Positions 26,754 to 37,035 of a DNA stretch of 64,000 nt are shown piece after piece. The translations under genes and the position numbers were made by a program. The stretch is from Thiopontia sp964415865 (GTDB taxonomy: Bacteria; Pseudomonadota; Gammaproteobacteria; GCF-002020875): the NCBI GenBank assembly GCA_964415865.1, contig CAYQBY010000004.1:1-64000 (forward strand), given 5' to 3'. Under the pieces are notes generated by a model, which saw only the letters and a program-made list of their open reading frames with translations, searched no databases and was not told the origin of the DNA. Numbering within the stretch: position 1 is the stretch's first letter; each line of letters opens with the position of its first letter.

Positions 26754-28640
26754 TTAAATCTCGGCAAGGTCGCCACTCTTCTCTAGCCAACTCTTGCGGT
26801 CCGCGGCACGTTTTTTTGCCAGCAACATATCCATCATGCTGTTGCTATCATCTCCCGGCTCAATAGTCAGCTGCACCAATCTCCTGGTCTCTGTCGCCAT
26901 TGTAGTCTCCCTCAACTGCAGAGGATTCATCTCTCCCAACCCCTTGAAGCGCTGAACATTTACCTTGCCACGTTTTTTTTCAGCAGTAATACGGTCCAGA
27001 ACGCCCTCTTTTTCTGCATCATCCAGTGCATAGTAGACCTCTTTCCCTACATCAATACGATAAAGAGGAGGCATCGCCACATAGACGTGTCCCTCTGCCA
27101 CCAGCTTGGGAAAGTGGCGTAGAAAGAGGGCGCAGAGCAGAGTCGCAATATGGAGACCATCAGAGTCCGCATCTGCCAGAATACATATCTTGCCATACCT
27201 CAGGCCGGTCAAATCACTACTGCCAGGATCCATGCCGAGTGCGACAGAGATATCATGCACCTCTTGTGAGGCCAGCACATCTACCGGGTCTACCTCCCAG
27301 GTATTAAGAATTTTTCCCCGCAACGGCATAATTGCCTGGAATTCACGATCTCGTGCCTGCTTTGCAGAACCACCCGCTGAATCTCCCTCCACCAGAAACA
27401 GCTCCCCACGCAGAGGATCATCTGTCGAACAGTCTGCAAGCTTGCCTGGCAGAGCTGGTCCGCTGGTTATTTTTTTACGTGCCACCTTTTTGCGGGTTCG
27501 CATCCGGTTTTGGGCACTATTAATTGCCAGTTCAGCAATTTGTTCACCGATTGCAGGGTGTTGATTAAGCCAGAGGCTGAATGAGTCTTTGATTACACCA
27601 GAGACAAAGGTTGCTACCTCACGTGACGAGAGACGCTCCTTGATCTGTCCGGCAAACTGTGGATCCTGCATCTTTACCGAGAGGATATAACTCACCTTCT
27701 CCCAGACGTCCTCGGGGGTCAGTTTTACCCCACGCGGCAGCATATTTCTAAACTCACAGAACTCTCGTACCGCCTCTGTCAGCCCAGCTCGCAACCCATT
27801 TACATGCGTACCTCCTTGTGAGGTCGGCACCAGATTTACATAGCTCTCATTGACCGATTCGCCTCCTTCAGAGAGCCAGAGTACAGCCCAGTCCACCCCT
27901 TCACGCTCACTACTGCTTGACCCCATAAAAGGCTCATCTTCTGGTAGTGTCGGCAAGTCTCCTATCTGCCCCAACAGGTATTGCTTAAGGCCATCCTGGT
28001 ACTCCCACTCCTCTTTCTCACCAGACACCTCATCCAGCAGAGACATTTTTAATCCAGGCTGGAGAACGGCCTTGGCACGCATCAAGTGACGCAGTTTAGG
28101 CAGGGAAATTTTTGGTGAGTCAAAAAACTGGGGATCTGCCCAGAAACGCAGGGTGGTACCGGTATTACGTTTACCGACTGAGCCAACTTCCTCAAGATCA
28201 CTCTTTTTCTCTCCGTTTGCGAAAGCCATATTCATCTCTCGCCCTTCACGACGCACCCAGATTTCGAGATTTTTGGAGAGCGCATTAACTACAGAGACAC
28301 CAACCCCATGCAACCCACCTGAGAATTGGTAATTTTTACCAGAGAATTTCCCACCGGCATGCAGACGAGTCAGGATAACCTCAATTCCAGGCACACCCTC
28401 TTCCGGATGAATATCGGTTGGCATGCCGCGTCCGTTATCCTCAACCGTGGCTGAACCATCCTTGTGGATGGTGACCTTTATATGGTCAGCATGGCCAGCT
28501 ATGGCCTCATCAACACTATTGTCCAGAACCTCCTGAACCAGATGGTTCGGACGGGTCGTGTCGGTGTACATTCCTGGACGTTTTCGCACCGGATCCAGAC
28601 CGGAAAGAACCTCGATTGCCGAGGCATCATAATTGGACAT
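26754..28640 (-). CDS. parE: DNA topoisomerase IV subunit B
   Basis: A 628-residue GHKL ATPase plus TOPRIM subunit. It has EVLSGLDPVRKRPGMYTDT, the ATP site EVLDNSVDEAIAGH, GGLHGVGVSVVNALS, TOPRIM ELFLVEGDSAGGSAKQARD and DADSDGLHI. Size matches ParE (about 630) rather than GyrB (about 800). It lies in one run with a CNP1-like gene upstream and parC downstream. Confidence 0.96.
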   Translation of the reverse strand: MSNYDASAIEVLSGLDPVRKRPGMYTDTTRPNHLVQEVLDNSVDEAIAGHADHIKVTIHKDGSATVEDNGRGMPTDIHPEEGVPGIEVILTRLHAGGKFSGKNYQFSGGLHGVGVSVVNALSKNLEIWVRREGREMNMAFANGEKKSDLEEVGSVGKRNTGTTLRFWADPQFFDSPKISLPKLRHLMRAKAVLQPGLKMSLLDEVSGEKEEWEYQDGLKQYLLGQIGDLPTLPEDEPFMGSSSSEREGVDWAVLWLSEGGESVNESYVNLVPTSQGGTHVNGLRAGLTEAVREFCEFRNMLPRGVKLTPEDVWEKVSYILSVKMQDPQFAGQIKERLSSREVATFVSGVIKDSFSLWLNQHPAIGEQIAELAINSAQNRMRTRKKVARKKITSGPALPGKLADCSTDDPLRGELFLVEGDSAGGSAKQARDREFQAIMPLRGKILNTWEVDPVDVLASQEVHDISVALGMDPGSSDLTGLRYGKICILADADSDGLHIATLLCALFLRHFPKLVAEGHVYVAMPPLYRIDVGKEVYYALDDAEKEGVLDRITAEKKRGKVNVQRFKGLGEMNPLQLRETTMATETRRLVQLTIEPGDDSNSMMDMLLAKKRAADRKSWLEKSGDLAEI

Positions 28641-28654
28641 AACTACTCAGTTGG

Positions 28655-29164
28655 TTAACGGTTGTATTTAATCTTATCAATAACAGCATCTACAGGTCGC
28701 GGACGATTTCCCTGTTCACATATAATCCCTCGCAACAGGGCTTTGCGAAAGAAATCATAGCCACGTACCGGCTCCCATGCCGCCCCACTGTTTTCTGTAA
28801 AGGTGCCATTGATACCAAAGGCATAATTTTTGTATTCCATGGTTTGACAACGAATCCCGTCATAAAAAACATTGGTGGCTCCGCTTCTGGTCCTGATTAC
28901 TGCAGAGTATCGGATCACATAATCATCCGCAATGGAGAGTGAGTTAGTATCCAGAAAATAGCGGTGGTTTGAGGATGGATTATCCACCTGGAACTCCAGC
29001 AAATTATCCTCTTGCGGATAGTCCGGAATAGATATCTCAGACTCCTTCCACTCAGGCCCCTCCTCATAATATGTACCCCCAGACCCACCATCCCACCAGT
29101 TGGCATCGGCAACCGATGGAAGGGTAAAAATGAGAATTAAAAATGTTACAATGGTCGACCTCAT
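28655..29164 (-). CDS. CNP1-like exported protein
   Basis: A 169-residue protein with a signal peptide (about 1-19, ending SVADA) and a mature region with [37 protein letters not shown] and [16 protein letters not shown], a pattern I associate with the CNP1-like family of proteobacterial exported proteins. Two Cys could form a disulfide. Function is unknown. It is 14 bp upstream of parE, so the topoisomerase genes may depend on its promoter. It is divergent from xseB across 55 bp. Confidence 0.75.
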   Translation of the reverse strand: MRSTIVTFLILIFTLPSVADANWWDGGSGGTYYEEGPEWKESEISIPDYPQEDNLLEFQVDNPSSNHRYFLDTNSLSIADDYVIRYSAVIRTRSGATNVFYDGIRCQTMEYKNYAFGINGTFTENSGAAWEPVRGYDFFRKALLRGIICEQGNRPRPVDAVIDKIKYNR

Positions 29165-29219
29165 AGAGACACATTATCCACCGAATCAGGGCAGAACCAA
29201 CCCCCTCAACAGAAAAAAT

Positions 29220-29453
29220 ATGGCCGCAAAAAAGAAAAAAAGTGATACGCCTTTCGATTTTGAGAAGAGCCTTTCCGATCTGGAACAGCTGGTTGCGGAT
29301 ATGGAGAGTGGAGATCTTTCACTGGAAGAGTCGCTTAAGAAATTTGAAAATGGCATACAACTTATACGTAACTGTCAGGGAGCACTGAATGAGGCTGAAC
29401 AGAAGGTTGAGATCCTGACCAAGGAGGGGTTAAAACCGTTCGAATCCTCATGA
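29220..29453 (+). CDS. xseB: Exodeoxyribonuclease VII small subunit
   Basis: A 77-residue subunit from the ATG at 29220; the frame extends further upstream but only through non-conserved sequence. It has [21 protein letters not shown] and [21 protein letters not shown], the conserved helical core. Its partner XseA is not in the window. It overlaps ispA by 4 bp (ATGA), the standard xseB-ispA-dxs order. Confidence 0.95.
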   Translation: MAAKKKKSDTPFDFEKSLSDLEQLVADMESGDLSLEESLKKFENGIQLIRNCQGALNEAEQKVEILTKEGLKPFESS

Positions 29454-30313
29454 GCAACTCATTCGGTGCGTGGCAGCAACGTGTAGAGGATGCTCTCAAC
29501 CAGTTCATCCCTGCCACAACCACACCTCCTGTCAGACTACACAAGGCAATCCACTACACTGTTTTCAGTGGTGGCAAGCGGGTACGTCCCATTCTTGTCT
29601 ATGCCACTGGAGAGCTGTTTGGTACATCTGCTGAACAACTGGATTATGCAGCTGCTGCAGTTGAACTTATCCATACTTACTCTCTGGTCCACGATGATTT
29701 GCCTGCAATGGATGATGATGACCTGCGCAGAGGAGAGCCAACCTGCCACCGTGCCTTTGACGAGGCTACTGCAATTCTGGTTGGAGATGCCTTACAAACA
29801 TTGGCCTTTCAGACCATTGCCAACTCCACTCTATCTAGTGATATCCGCCTCAACTGGATCAATCTGCTCACGACTGCCAGCGGCTCGGAGGGTATGGTTG
29901 GAGGACAGATGATTGATCTGGAGACAGTCACTGAGAGCGCCGAATTAACCACTATGCATCTGATGAAGACTGGGGCATTGATACGGGCAAGCATCCTGAT
30001 GGGGGCAGCTCCCGGTGACCCAGACCAAACCACCATAAACAGGCTTGAGCGCTATGCGGACTCAATCGGTCTCGCCTTTCAGGTACGTGATGACATTCTT
30101 GATATTGAGGGCTCAAGTGATGTTATCGGCAAACCACAAGGCTCTGATGTTGAACAGAAGAAGAGTACTTTTGTATCCCTGTTTGGTATGGATGGGGCAA
30201 AAAAGCAACTTCAACAACTGCATCAACAAACAATGGATGAACTCTCATCATTTGATAATCAAGCAGACAGCCTGAGAGAGGTTGCCAACTTTATTATTCA
30301 GAGGGATCATTAG
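29450..30313 (+). CDS. ispA: Farnesyl diphosphate synthase
   Basis: A 287-residue short-chain prenyltransferase making C15 farnesyl diphosphate. The first Asp-rich motif is [14 protein letters not shown]. The second motif is DDILD in [23 protein letters not shown] binds isopentenyl diphosphate. It is directly followed by dxs. Confidence 0.96.
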   Translation: MSNSFGAWQQRVEDALNQFIPATTTPPVRLHKAIHYTVFSGGKRVRPILVYATGELFGTSAEQLDYAAAAVELIHTYSLVHDDLPAMDDDDLRRGEPTCHRAFDEATAILVGDALQTLAFQTIANSTLSSDIRLNWINLLTTASGSEGMVGGQMIDLETVTESAELTTMHLMKTGALIRASILMGAAPGDPDQTTINRLERYADSIGLAFQVRDDILDIEGSSDVIGKPQGSDVEQKKSTFVSLFGMDGAKKQLQQLHQQTMDELSSFDNQADSLREVANFIIQRDH

Positions 30314-30319
30314 TTGATT

Positions 30320-32185
30320 ATGAGCTCCTCTACACCATCAACCCCATTACTGGATCAAACTACAAATCCTGAGGGGTTGCGCCAACTCGATCCCGGACAA
30401 CTTCCTGATCTTGCTAAAGAGATTCGCAGCTTCATGATTAATTCTGTTGAGAAGACAGGTGGGCACCTGGCATCCAGTCTGGGAGTTGTTGAGCTGACGA
30501 TAGCACTACATTATATCTACAACACTCCTGATGATCGCCTGGTTTGGGATGTTGGTCATCAAAGCTACCCGCATAAAATAGTTACAGGGCGACGCAGTGA
30601 GATGGATACCCTGCGGCAACAGGGAGGGTTGTCCGGTTTTACCAAACGTGGGGAGAGTCCATATGACCCTTTTGGTACCGGACACTCCAGTACATCCATC
30701 AGTGCAGCTCTAGGGATGGCTATTGCAGCCAAGCAGGCTGGTGAAGATAGGCAGACCATTGCCGTGATTGGTGATGGTGCACTCACCGGAGGCATGGCAT
30801 TTGAGGCACTGAACCACGCAGGTGATGAAAATGCCAATCTGCTGGTTGTACTCAATGATAATGACATGTCGATCTCGGAAAATGTTGGAGGACTTTCCCG
30901 CTACCTTGGTAGAGTTTTGACCAGTTCCACCTACAGCCATATGCGTGAAACCAGCCGCAAGGTGCTAAGCAAACTGCCGGGCGCCTGGGATTTGGCCAGA
31001 CGTACTGAGGAGCATGTTAAGGGGATGGTTGTCCCTGGAACACTGTTTGAGGAGTTGGGGTTCAACTATGTTGGTCCGGTAGATGGGCATGATATTAATG
31101 CCTTGATACGTGCACTGCGCACCCTGCATAAACTCAAGGGGCCAAGATTCCTTCATATCATTACCCAGAAGGGACGAGGCCACATCCCTGCTGAACGAGA
31201 CCCACTTAAATACCATGGAATTGGACGCGTTGAACCTGCCACTCAGAAGAACAGCGGGAAAACAGCGCAGAATGTCACATATACATCTGTTTTTGGTGAT
31301 TGGCTCTGTAACGCTGTGGAAAAAAATCCGGAACTGATTGCCATAACCCCTGCCATGATGTGCGGCTCTGGCATGGTTCATTTTGCCGAAAAATATCCCA
31401 ACCATTTCATTGATGTTGGTATTGCAGAGCAACATGCTGTTACTCTGGCTGCCGGCCTGGCAACAGAGAACCGGCACCCAATTGTTGCGATCTACTCCAC
31501 CTTTTTACAACGTGCTTATGATCAGCTAATCCATGATGTTGCCCTGCAGAACCTTCCGGTTCTATTTGCAATTGATCGGGCTGGTCTGGTTGGTGCCGAC
31601 GGCCCAACCCATGCTGGTGCGTTTGATATCAGTTTCCTTAGGGCCATACCAAATCTACTGATCATGACTCCCTCAAATGGCGAGGAGTGTCAGAGAATGC
31701 TCTCAACCGGACTCCAACACCATGGACCTGCCGCAGTACGCTACCCCCGTGCCTCAATACCGGACCAGCCTGAAAACAGTCATCCTGTGACAGTTGGCAA
31801 AGGAGAGAGGCGACGTCAGGGAAGTGAGATTGCCATACTGGTGTTTGGTACTCTGCTGGAACAGGTAATGGAGGCTGCCGAACAGATAGATGCAACTGTA
31901 GTTGATATGCGCTTTGTGGCTCCACTTGACCAATCTCTTATTATTCAGATGTGCGAAGAGCATGAGATGATCGTGACCGTAGAGGAAAATGTAACCGCTG
32001 GAGGTGCTGGAAGTGGTGTAAGTGAGTTCATGCTTACACAAAACATCTCTATGCCGCTGCTAATGATTGGATTACCCAATAAATTTGTTATGCAGGGTGA
32101 GAGGGATGCTCTTCTGGAGCAATATGGTCTCTCCAGCCATGGTATACTTGACTCGATTAGTAGGTTTCAACAAAAAAAATCCTGA
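30320..32185 (+). CDS. dxs: 1-deoxy-D-xylulose-5-phosphate synthase
   Basis: A 621-residue thiamine-diphosphate enzyme joining pyruvate and glyceraldehyde 3-phosphate, first step of the MEP pathway. It has VWDVGHQSYPHKI, the ThDP motif GDGALTGGMAFEALNHAG...NDNDMS and a transketolase domain with DVGIAEQHAVTLAAG. I chose ATG 30320. A TTG at 30314, directly after the ispA stop, is better spaced from GAGGG at 30301 and would add two residues. Confidence 0.97.
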   Translation: MSSSTPSTPLLDQTTNPEGLRQLDPGQLPDLAKEIRSFMINSVEKTGGHLASSLGVVELTIALHYIYNTPDDRLVWDVGHQSYPHKIVTGRRSEMDTLRQQGGLSGFTKRGESPYDPFGTGHSSTSISAALGMAIAAKQAGEDRQTIAVIGDGALTGGMAFEALNHAGDENANLLVVLNDNDMSISENVGGLSRYLGRVLTSSTYSHMRETSRKVLSKLPGAWDLARRTEEHVKGMVVPGTLFEELGFNYVGPVDGHDINALIRALRTLHKLKGPRFLHIITQKGRGHIPAERDPLKYHGIGRVEPATQKNSGKTAQNVTYTSVFGDWLCNAVEKNPELIAITPAMMCGSGMVHFAEKYPNHFIDVGIAEQHAVTLAAGLATENRHPIVAIYSTFLQRAYDQLIHDVALQNLPVLFAIDRAGLVGADGPTHAGAFDISFLRAIPNLLIMTPSNGEECQRMLSTGLQHHGPAAVRYPRASIPDQPENSHPVTVGKGERRRQGSEIAILVFGTLLEQVMEAAEQIDATVVDMRFVAPLDQSLIIQMCEEHEMIVTVEENVTAGGAGSGVSEFMLTQNISMPLLMIGLPNKFVMQGERDALLEQYGLSSHGILDSISRFQQKKS

Positions 32186-32215
32186 AATAAGCACCCTGAT
32201 CCACTCATATCACTC

Positions 32216-32602
32216 ATGTCTGGCCGATTTATATTACAAGTTGTCAGTGACTTTTCCGCTGCCCACAGTCTTCGCGAATATCCTGGAGATTGCCAGCGCT
32301 TGCATGGACATAACTGGAAAGTTGAGGTGGAGGTTGCCGCTACAGAGCTGGATGAACTGGGGATGGTGGTTGATTTTAAAAAAATAAAACAAGCGACTAA
32401 AGAGGCTACTGACAGACTGGATCATCAATATCTGAATGAGCTGGATCCGTTCGATAAACTCAACCCCACTGCCGAGAATATAGCCCGGACACTCTTCAAT
32501 GAGATTTCCGAGTCCATTAACCATAAACAAGTAGAGGTTGAGTCTGTTACAGTCTGGGAAACTGAACGGGCATCAGCACGTTATAGCAAAACAGAAAAGT
32601 GA
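32216..32602 (+). CDS. queD: 6-carboxy-5,6,7,8-tetrahydropterin synthase
   Basis: A 128-residue 6-pyruvoyl-tetrahydropterin synthase-fold enzyme converting dihydroneopterin triphosphate on the queuosine path. It has zinc histidines in FSAAHSL and RLHGHNW, the catalytic Cys in GDCQRLHGH, and LDHQYLNE. Short length and the Cys spacing fit QueD. It is followed 9 bp later by folE2, which makes its substrate. Confidence 0.93.
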   Translation: MSGRFILQVVSDFSAAHSLREYPGDCQRLHGHNWKVEVEVAATELDELGMVVDFKKIKQATKEATDRLDHQYLNELDPFDKLNPTAENIARTLFNEISESINHKQVEVESVTVWETERASARYSKTEK

Positions 32603-32611
32603 GAAATTCTT

Positions 32612-33397
32612 ATGAGCAGTAACAATATGGCGGATGTACAGGGTAGTAGAGATACCCGCCAGATCCCAATTGATAAAGTTGGTATCAAGGATATTCGCCA
32701 TCCCGTTGTCATCAAGGATCGTACTGGAAAAGAGCAACATACCGTTGCTACTTTCAACATGTATGTCAGTCTTCCTCAACACTTCAAAGGGACTCATATG
32801 TCCCGTTTTGTACGCATTCTCAATCAACATGACTTTGAGATTACTGTAGATACATTCAAAACCATGCTAGGTGAGATGGTGGAAATTCTTGAGGCTGAAT
32901 CTGGCCATATTGAGATGTCATTTCCTTTCTTCGTCAACAAGAAGGCACCCGTTAGTGGTATAGAGAGCCTGATTGATTATGAGGTGACATTTATTGGTGA
33001 GATCAGTAGCGGCAAGCCATCCATGAACGTCAAGGTTCTGGTTCCGGCAACCAGTCTCTGCCCTTGCTCCAAGGAGATATCCGAATATGGTGCACATAAC
33101 CAGCGCTCTCATATTACGGTCAACGCAAAACCAGCCGGCTTCCTCTGGATTGAGGACATTATTGATATCGTAGAGCAGGAGGCATCATGCGAGCTATTTG
33201 GCCTACTCAAGCGTCCTGACGAGAAATATGTGACTGAACGTGCTTACGATAATCCAAAATTTGTCGAGGACCTGGTACGTGATGTTGCCAATCGACTAAA
33301 TGATGATGAACGAATCCTCTCCTACATACTTGAGGCTGAGAATTTTGAGTCCATCCATAACCACTCAGCATATGCAATGATCGAGAAGATCAAATAA
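32612..33397 (+). CDS. folE2: GTP cyclohydrolase FolE2 (type IB)
   Basis: A 261-residue enzyme converting GTP to dihydroneopterin triphosphate, the zinc-flexible alternative to FolE. It has [17 protein letters not shown] at the start and the active-site [20 protein letters not shown]-terminal [21 protein letters not shown] is typical. Next to queD, it could feed both folate and 7-deazaguanine synthesis. In several bacteria FolE2 is induced by zinc starvation; no Zur box was identified here. Confidence 0.95.
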   Translation: MSSNNMADVQGSRDTRQIPIDKVGIKDIRHPVVIKDRTGKEQHTVATFNMYVSLPQHFKGTHMSRFVRILNQHDFEITVDTFKTMLGEMVEILEAESGHIEMSFPFFVNKKAPVSGIESLIDYEVTFIGEISSGKPSMNVKVLVPATSLCPCSKEISEYGAHNQRSHITVNAKPAGFLWIEDIIDIVEQEASCELFGLLKRPDEKYVTERAYDNPKFVEDLVRDVANRLNDDERILSYILEAENFESIHNHSAYAMIEKIK

Positions 33398-33439
33398 CGC
33401 ATAGCCACAAAAATATATAATGCTGTAACTCATAACGCT

Positions 33440-35227
33440 GTGATTCATTACACAGTATCTATAGCAGACGCCAATGCACACCACTTTGATGTGGTCTGTA
33501 CGATTGAAAATCCATCTTCATCTGGACAGAGCGTTTCTCTCCCCGCATGGATTCCTGGAAGTTACATGATCAGGGATTTTGCCAAAAATATCCTCTGGAT
33601 CAGGGCATCCTCAGGTGGTGTAGATATCACTATCGAGAAGATAGATAAGCAGACCTGGATGTGTGGTCCATGTAATGATCCACTAGAGATCAGCTATCGC
33701 ATATATGCATGGGATCTATCGGTGCGCACCGCACACCTGGACGGCACTCATGGTTTCTTTAATGGCACCAGCATGTTCTTGGCTGTGCAAGGACAAACAG
33801 ATAGCACTCATCAGGTTGAGTTACTACCACCAGCAACTTGTCCGGAATGGAAGGTTGCAACAACACTGCCTGCAGAAAAAACCGATGATTCAGGATGGGG
33901 CAGTTATGAGTGCAATAGCTATGATAAGCTGATTGACCATCCTGTTGAGATGGGAACATATACCAGCATGAGCTTTGAGGTATGCGGAGTACCACATGCA
34001 ATCATCCTCACTGGAAAACATAATGCTGATCTGGATCGGCTGGCAATAGATCTCACCCGTATATGCGAACACCAGGTTCAACTCTTTGGTGATCCCGCCC
34101 CTCCTGTAGAGCACTATCTTTTTCTGACCATGGTGGTTGGTACCGGATATGGCGGGCTCGAACACCGTGACTCATGCGCCCTGCTATGCAGCCGTGAGGA
34201 CCTGCCTCACAAGGGAGAAGAGAGGGTTACTGATGGATATCGTAAATTCCTTGGTCTCTGCAGCCATGAATACTTCCATCTGTGGAATATCAAAAGAATT
34301 CGTCCCCAGCAGTTCTCCCCCTACAAGCTTGATGTGGAATCATATACCAGCCAACTCTGGGCATTTGAGGGGATCACCTCATACTTTGATGACCTAACAC
34401 TGGTACAGAGTGGAATTATCGATAGAGAGAGCTATCTTGAGCTGCTTGGAGAGACACTAACCAGACTGCAGCGCAACCATGGCAAGGATATTCAATCTGT
34501 AACCGATTCAAGTCTTGATGCGTGGACAAAGTTCTATCAACAAGATGAGAATGCCAACAATGCAATTGTCAGTTACTACACAAAAGGGGCTGTCATTGCC
34601 CTGATGATTGATCTCTGGATCAGAAACAGGAGTAACCACCAAAAATCACTGGTCGAGGTGATGAGAAAACTCTGGAATGAGTATGGTAGCAGTGAAAATG
34701 GGGTCCCAGAGGGGGGTATTGAGGAGATCTGCCATGAAATTGCTGGTGACAACATACCCTGGCTACATGATGCTCTCTACTCTACGGGAGCGCTGGAGAT
34801 AAAGCCAATGCTTGGCAACTTTGGTATAAACATGACCCTGCGCCCCACTACATCCTCTGGTGATACCGGAGGAACCAGAAAAAAGAGGCTCCCAACCTGC
34901 TGGATAGGGGCAGAATTGAAGATTGACAAAGGTGGAGCAAAGGTTATCCGTATTGCAGATGGCGGACCCTTGCAACAGGCCGGGATTGCTGCAGGTGACC
35001 TGATCATTGCCATAGATCAATTACAGGCAAATGAAAAACAGGTAAAAAGTACTCTCTATCACAGAGAGCCAGGCGACCAAGTAAAAGTTCACCTGTTCCG
35101 CAGGGATGAATTAATGAGTCTCTGCATCACACTGGCAACTCCTCCCAAGGATACAGTTGTGCTGGATAGAGTTAATAAAATTGATGCTGAACAGGAGTTG
35201 GCTCAGCAGCGATGGCTAAAACCCTAA
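33440..35227 (+). CDS. M61 family metallopeptidase with PDZ domain
   Basis: A 595-residue protein starting at GTG. An N-terminal M61 beta domain (about 1-190, SLPAWIPGSYMIRDFAKN) is followed by the zinc catalytic core HEYFHLWNIKRIRP (about residues 276-289) and a downstream Glu in LWAFEGITSYFDD. A C-terminal PDZ domain (about 490-575) holds GGPLQQAGIAAGDLIIAID. Characterised relatives are glycyl aminopeptidases. No signal peptide is evident, so a cytosolic site is likely. It sits between folE2 and the NnrS gene. Confidence 0.92.
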   Translation: MIHYTVSIADANAHHFDVVCTIENPSSSGQSVSLPAWIPGSYMIRDFAKNILWIRASSGGVDITIEKIDKQTWMCGPCNDPLEISYRIYAWDLSVRTAHLDGTHGFFNGTSMFLAVQGQTDSTHQVELLPPATCPEWKVATTLPAEKTDDSGWGSYECNSYDKLIDHPVEMGTYTSMSFEVCGVPHAIILTGKHNADLDRLAIDLTRICEHQVQLFGDPAPPVEHYLFLTMVVGTGYGGLEHRDSCALLCSREDLPHKGEERVTDGYRKFLGLCSHEYFHLWNIKRIRPQQFSPYKLDVESYTSQLWAFEGITSYFDDLTLVQSGIIDRESYLELLGETLTRLQRNHGKDIQSVTDSSLDAWTKFYQQDENANNAIVSYYTKGAVIALMIDLWIRNRSNHQKSLVEVMRKLWNEYGSSENGVPEGGIEEICHEIAGDNIPWLHDALYSTGALEIKPMLGNFGINMTLRPTTSSGDTGGTRKKRLPTCWIGAELKIDKGGAKVIRIADGGPLQQAGIAAGDLIIAIDQLQANEKQVKSTLYHREPGDQVKVHLFRRDELMSLCITLATPPKDTVVLDRVNKIDAEQELAQQRWLKP

Positions 35228-35255
35228 ACAACGTGGCAGCTGAAATAGATAAAAG

Positions 35256-36464
35256 ATGTTACTTAATATTGATAACGGATCAGACCCAGTCCACCCATTT
35301 GCGCTTTTCCAGCTCGGGTTCCGCCCATTTTTTCTGGCTGCCTCACTCTATAGCATAGTTGCGATAATCCTCTGGACATTATCCTATAGCTTCCAGTGGC
35401 ATCCGGAGGCTATCACACAATTTGGCAACCATTTTCTATGGCATGGTCATGAGATGGTGTTTGGTTATGGGGTAGCTGTCGCTGGAGGTTTTCTACTAAC
35501 GGCAGCAATGAACTGGACCGGCGTCCAGACCATTCGCTTCACCCCTCTGGCACTCCTCTTCAGTCTATGGCTACTGGCCCGCATACTGCCATGGATTAGC
35601 GGCATCCCCCTGATTATCCCTGCCACACTTGATCTACTGTTTCTGTTGGCTCTTACAATCGCTATCACCCACCCACTATACAAAGCAAAACAATGGGATC
35701 AGGTTCGAATTTTTACCTCAAAATTCCTGACAATCTTTGCCTCAAACCTTATCTTCTATCTAGGCACATTCAAGGTGATTGACGGGGGAGAGCGCATCGG
35801 ACTATACGGCGGCATCTATCTGATTATTGCACTACTACTCACCCTGGGAAGGCGCGTCTTTCCCTTCTTTATCGAAAAGGGTGTTGGAGTACCGCTAACA
35901 CTGAAAAACTCAAAATCTCTTGATATCTCAAGTCTGGTGCTATTTCTGCTGTTTGCCCTGACCGATATCTTTCTGCCACAATTCTGGGGAGGCGGTCTGC
36001 TGGCAGCGGCCCTTGTGATTGTCCATGGCATACGTTTCAAGAACTGGTATACCAACCTTATATGGGACAAGCCACTTCTCTGGGTGTTGATGGTCGGCTA
36101 TGGCTGGATAATCCTTGGGTTTCTCTTCAAGGCACTATCCACTTTTGGAGTAGTTCAGCCACTTATCGCACTCCATGCATTTACATACGGCGCCATTGGT
36201 ATTATCACCATGGGCATGATGGCCCGGGTAATTCTTGGTCACACCGGAAGAAGTATCTTTAACCCCCCAAAGAGCCTGCATATAATCTTTGGATTATTAC
36301 TGGCAGGTGCTGTGGTTCGTGTACTACTACCACTGCTTATTCCTGAACAGTTTGTAACACTGGTACTGCTATCACAATTTTTCTGGGTTGCCTCATTCTC
36401 ACTATTTTTGTGGAATTATGCAGTTATGCTGATAGTACCGAGAATAGATGGAAGACCAGGGTAG
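35256..36464 (+). CDS. NnrS family membrane protein
   Basis: A 402-residue polytopic protein with about 12 helices. Characteristic sites include FRPFFLAASLYS, WHGHEMVFGYGVAVAGGFLLTA, and the late HAFTYGAIGIITMGMMARVILGHTG. NnrS proteins bind heme and copper and help cells tolerate nitric oxide. It is 28 bp after the M61 gene, on the same strand. No denitrification genes are nearby. Confidence 0.9.
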   Translation: MLLNIDNGSDPVHPFALFQLGFRPFFLAASLYSIVAIILWTLSYSFQWHPEAITQFGNHFLWHGHEMVFGYGVAVAGGFLLTAAMNWTGVQTIRFTPLALLFSLWLLARILPWISGIPLIIPATLDLLFLLALTIAITHPLYKAKQWDQVRIFTSKFLTIFASNLIFYLGTFKVIDGGERIGLYGGIYLIIALLLTLGRRVFPFFIEKGVGVPLTLKNSKSLDISSLVLFLLFALTDIFLPQFWGGGLLAAALVIVHGIRFKNWYTNLIWDKPLLWVLMVGYGWIILGFLFKALSTFGVVQPLIALHAFTYGAIGIITMGMMARVILGHTGRSIFNPPKSLHIIFGLLLAGAVVRVLLPLLIPEQFVTLVLLSQFFWVASFSLFLWNYAVMLIVPRIDGRPG

Positions 36465-36507
36465 CCAACAGGATTAAGAACCTAATTAAGGCTGTTACCT
36501 GCTGCTC

Positions 36508-36960
36508 TTACCATGGGGTAGGCATCATTCCCATTCTCATACTGTCGAAGTTTGGCATCACACCCGCTCCTTGGCGGCTCCGTCTTTGAGATGGTCTATT
36601 GAGTCCGTATTTCTGTTTCATCTTCTGCCTTTTGTATCGAGCCACTTCGTAACATCTCGACAACGAATCATCTGCCTCATCCGAGCGCTCAACACAACGG
36701 ATCTCCTGTTCCAGCAGTGCCGTTTTCTCGATTGAGCGCGCTAACTTCTTCGCCAGAAATTTTACAATCTCTGCTTTTGATGGGCCTTGTGTCTCATCCT
36801 CTGAGCTCATCCCAATCTCTGTATCATCATGATATCCACTATCCACCACTGAGGATCGCCATGGGTTTTGATCACCAAATACACTGTTGCGTGCATCGTC
36901 AGCGGCTGCTGAGGATGTCATCAATACTGCCAAGAGCAGTAGACTGAATTTATTTTGCAT
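36508..36960 (-). CDS. Exported protein of unknown function
   Basis: A 150-residue product. The signal peptide (MQNKFSLLLLAVLMTSSAAA) is followed by an acidic region, a charged helix (about 60-115) with two Cys (IRC, SRC) and a basic tail RPSQRRSRQ ending in a Met-rich GMMPTPW. I do not recognise it. It is converging with NnrS and downstream of thiL by 75 bp. Confidence 0.65.
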   Translation of the reverse strand: MQNKFSLLLLAVLMTSSAAADDARNSVFGDQNPWRSSVVDSGYHDDTEIGMSSEDETQGPSKAEIVKFLAKKLARSIEKTALLEQEIRCVERSDEADDSLSRCYEVARYKRQKMKQKYGLNRPSQRRSRQGAGVMPNFDSMRMGMMPTPW

Positions 36961-37035
36961 AAGAGAACCTTGCTGTTAATTAAGTACACATATGGTCGCA
37001 CAGTTTTGTTGCATATAACGGGATTATTCTGTGCA

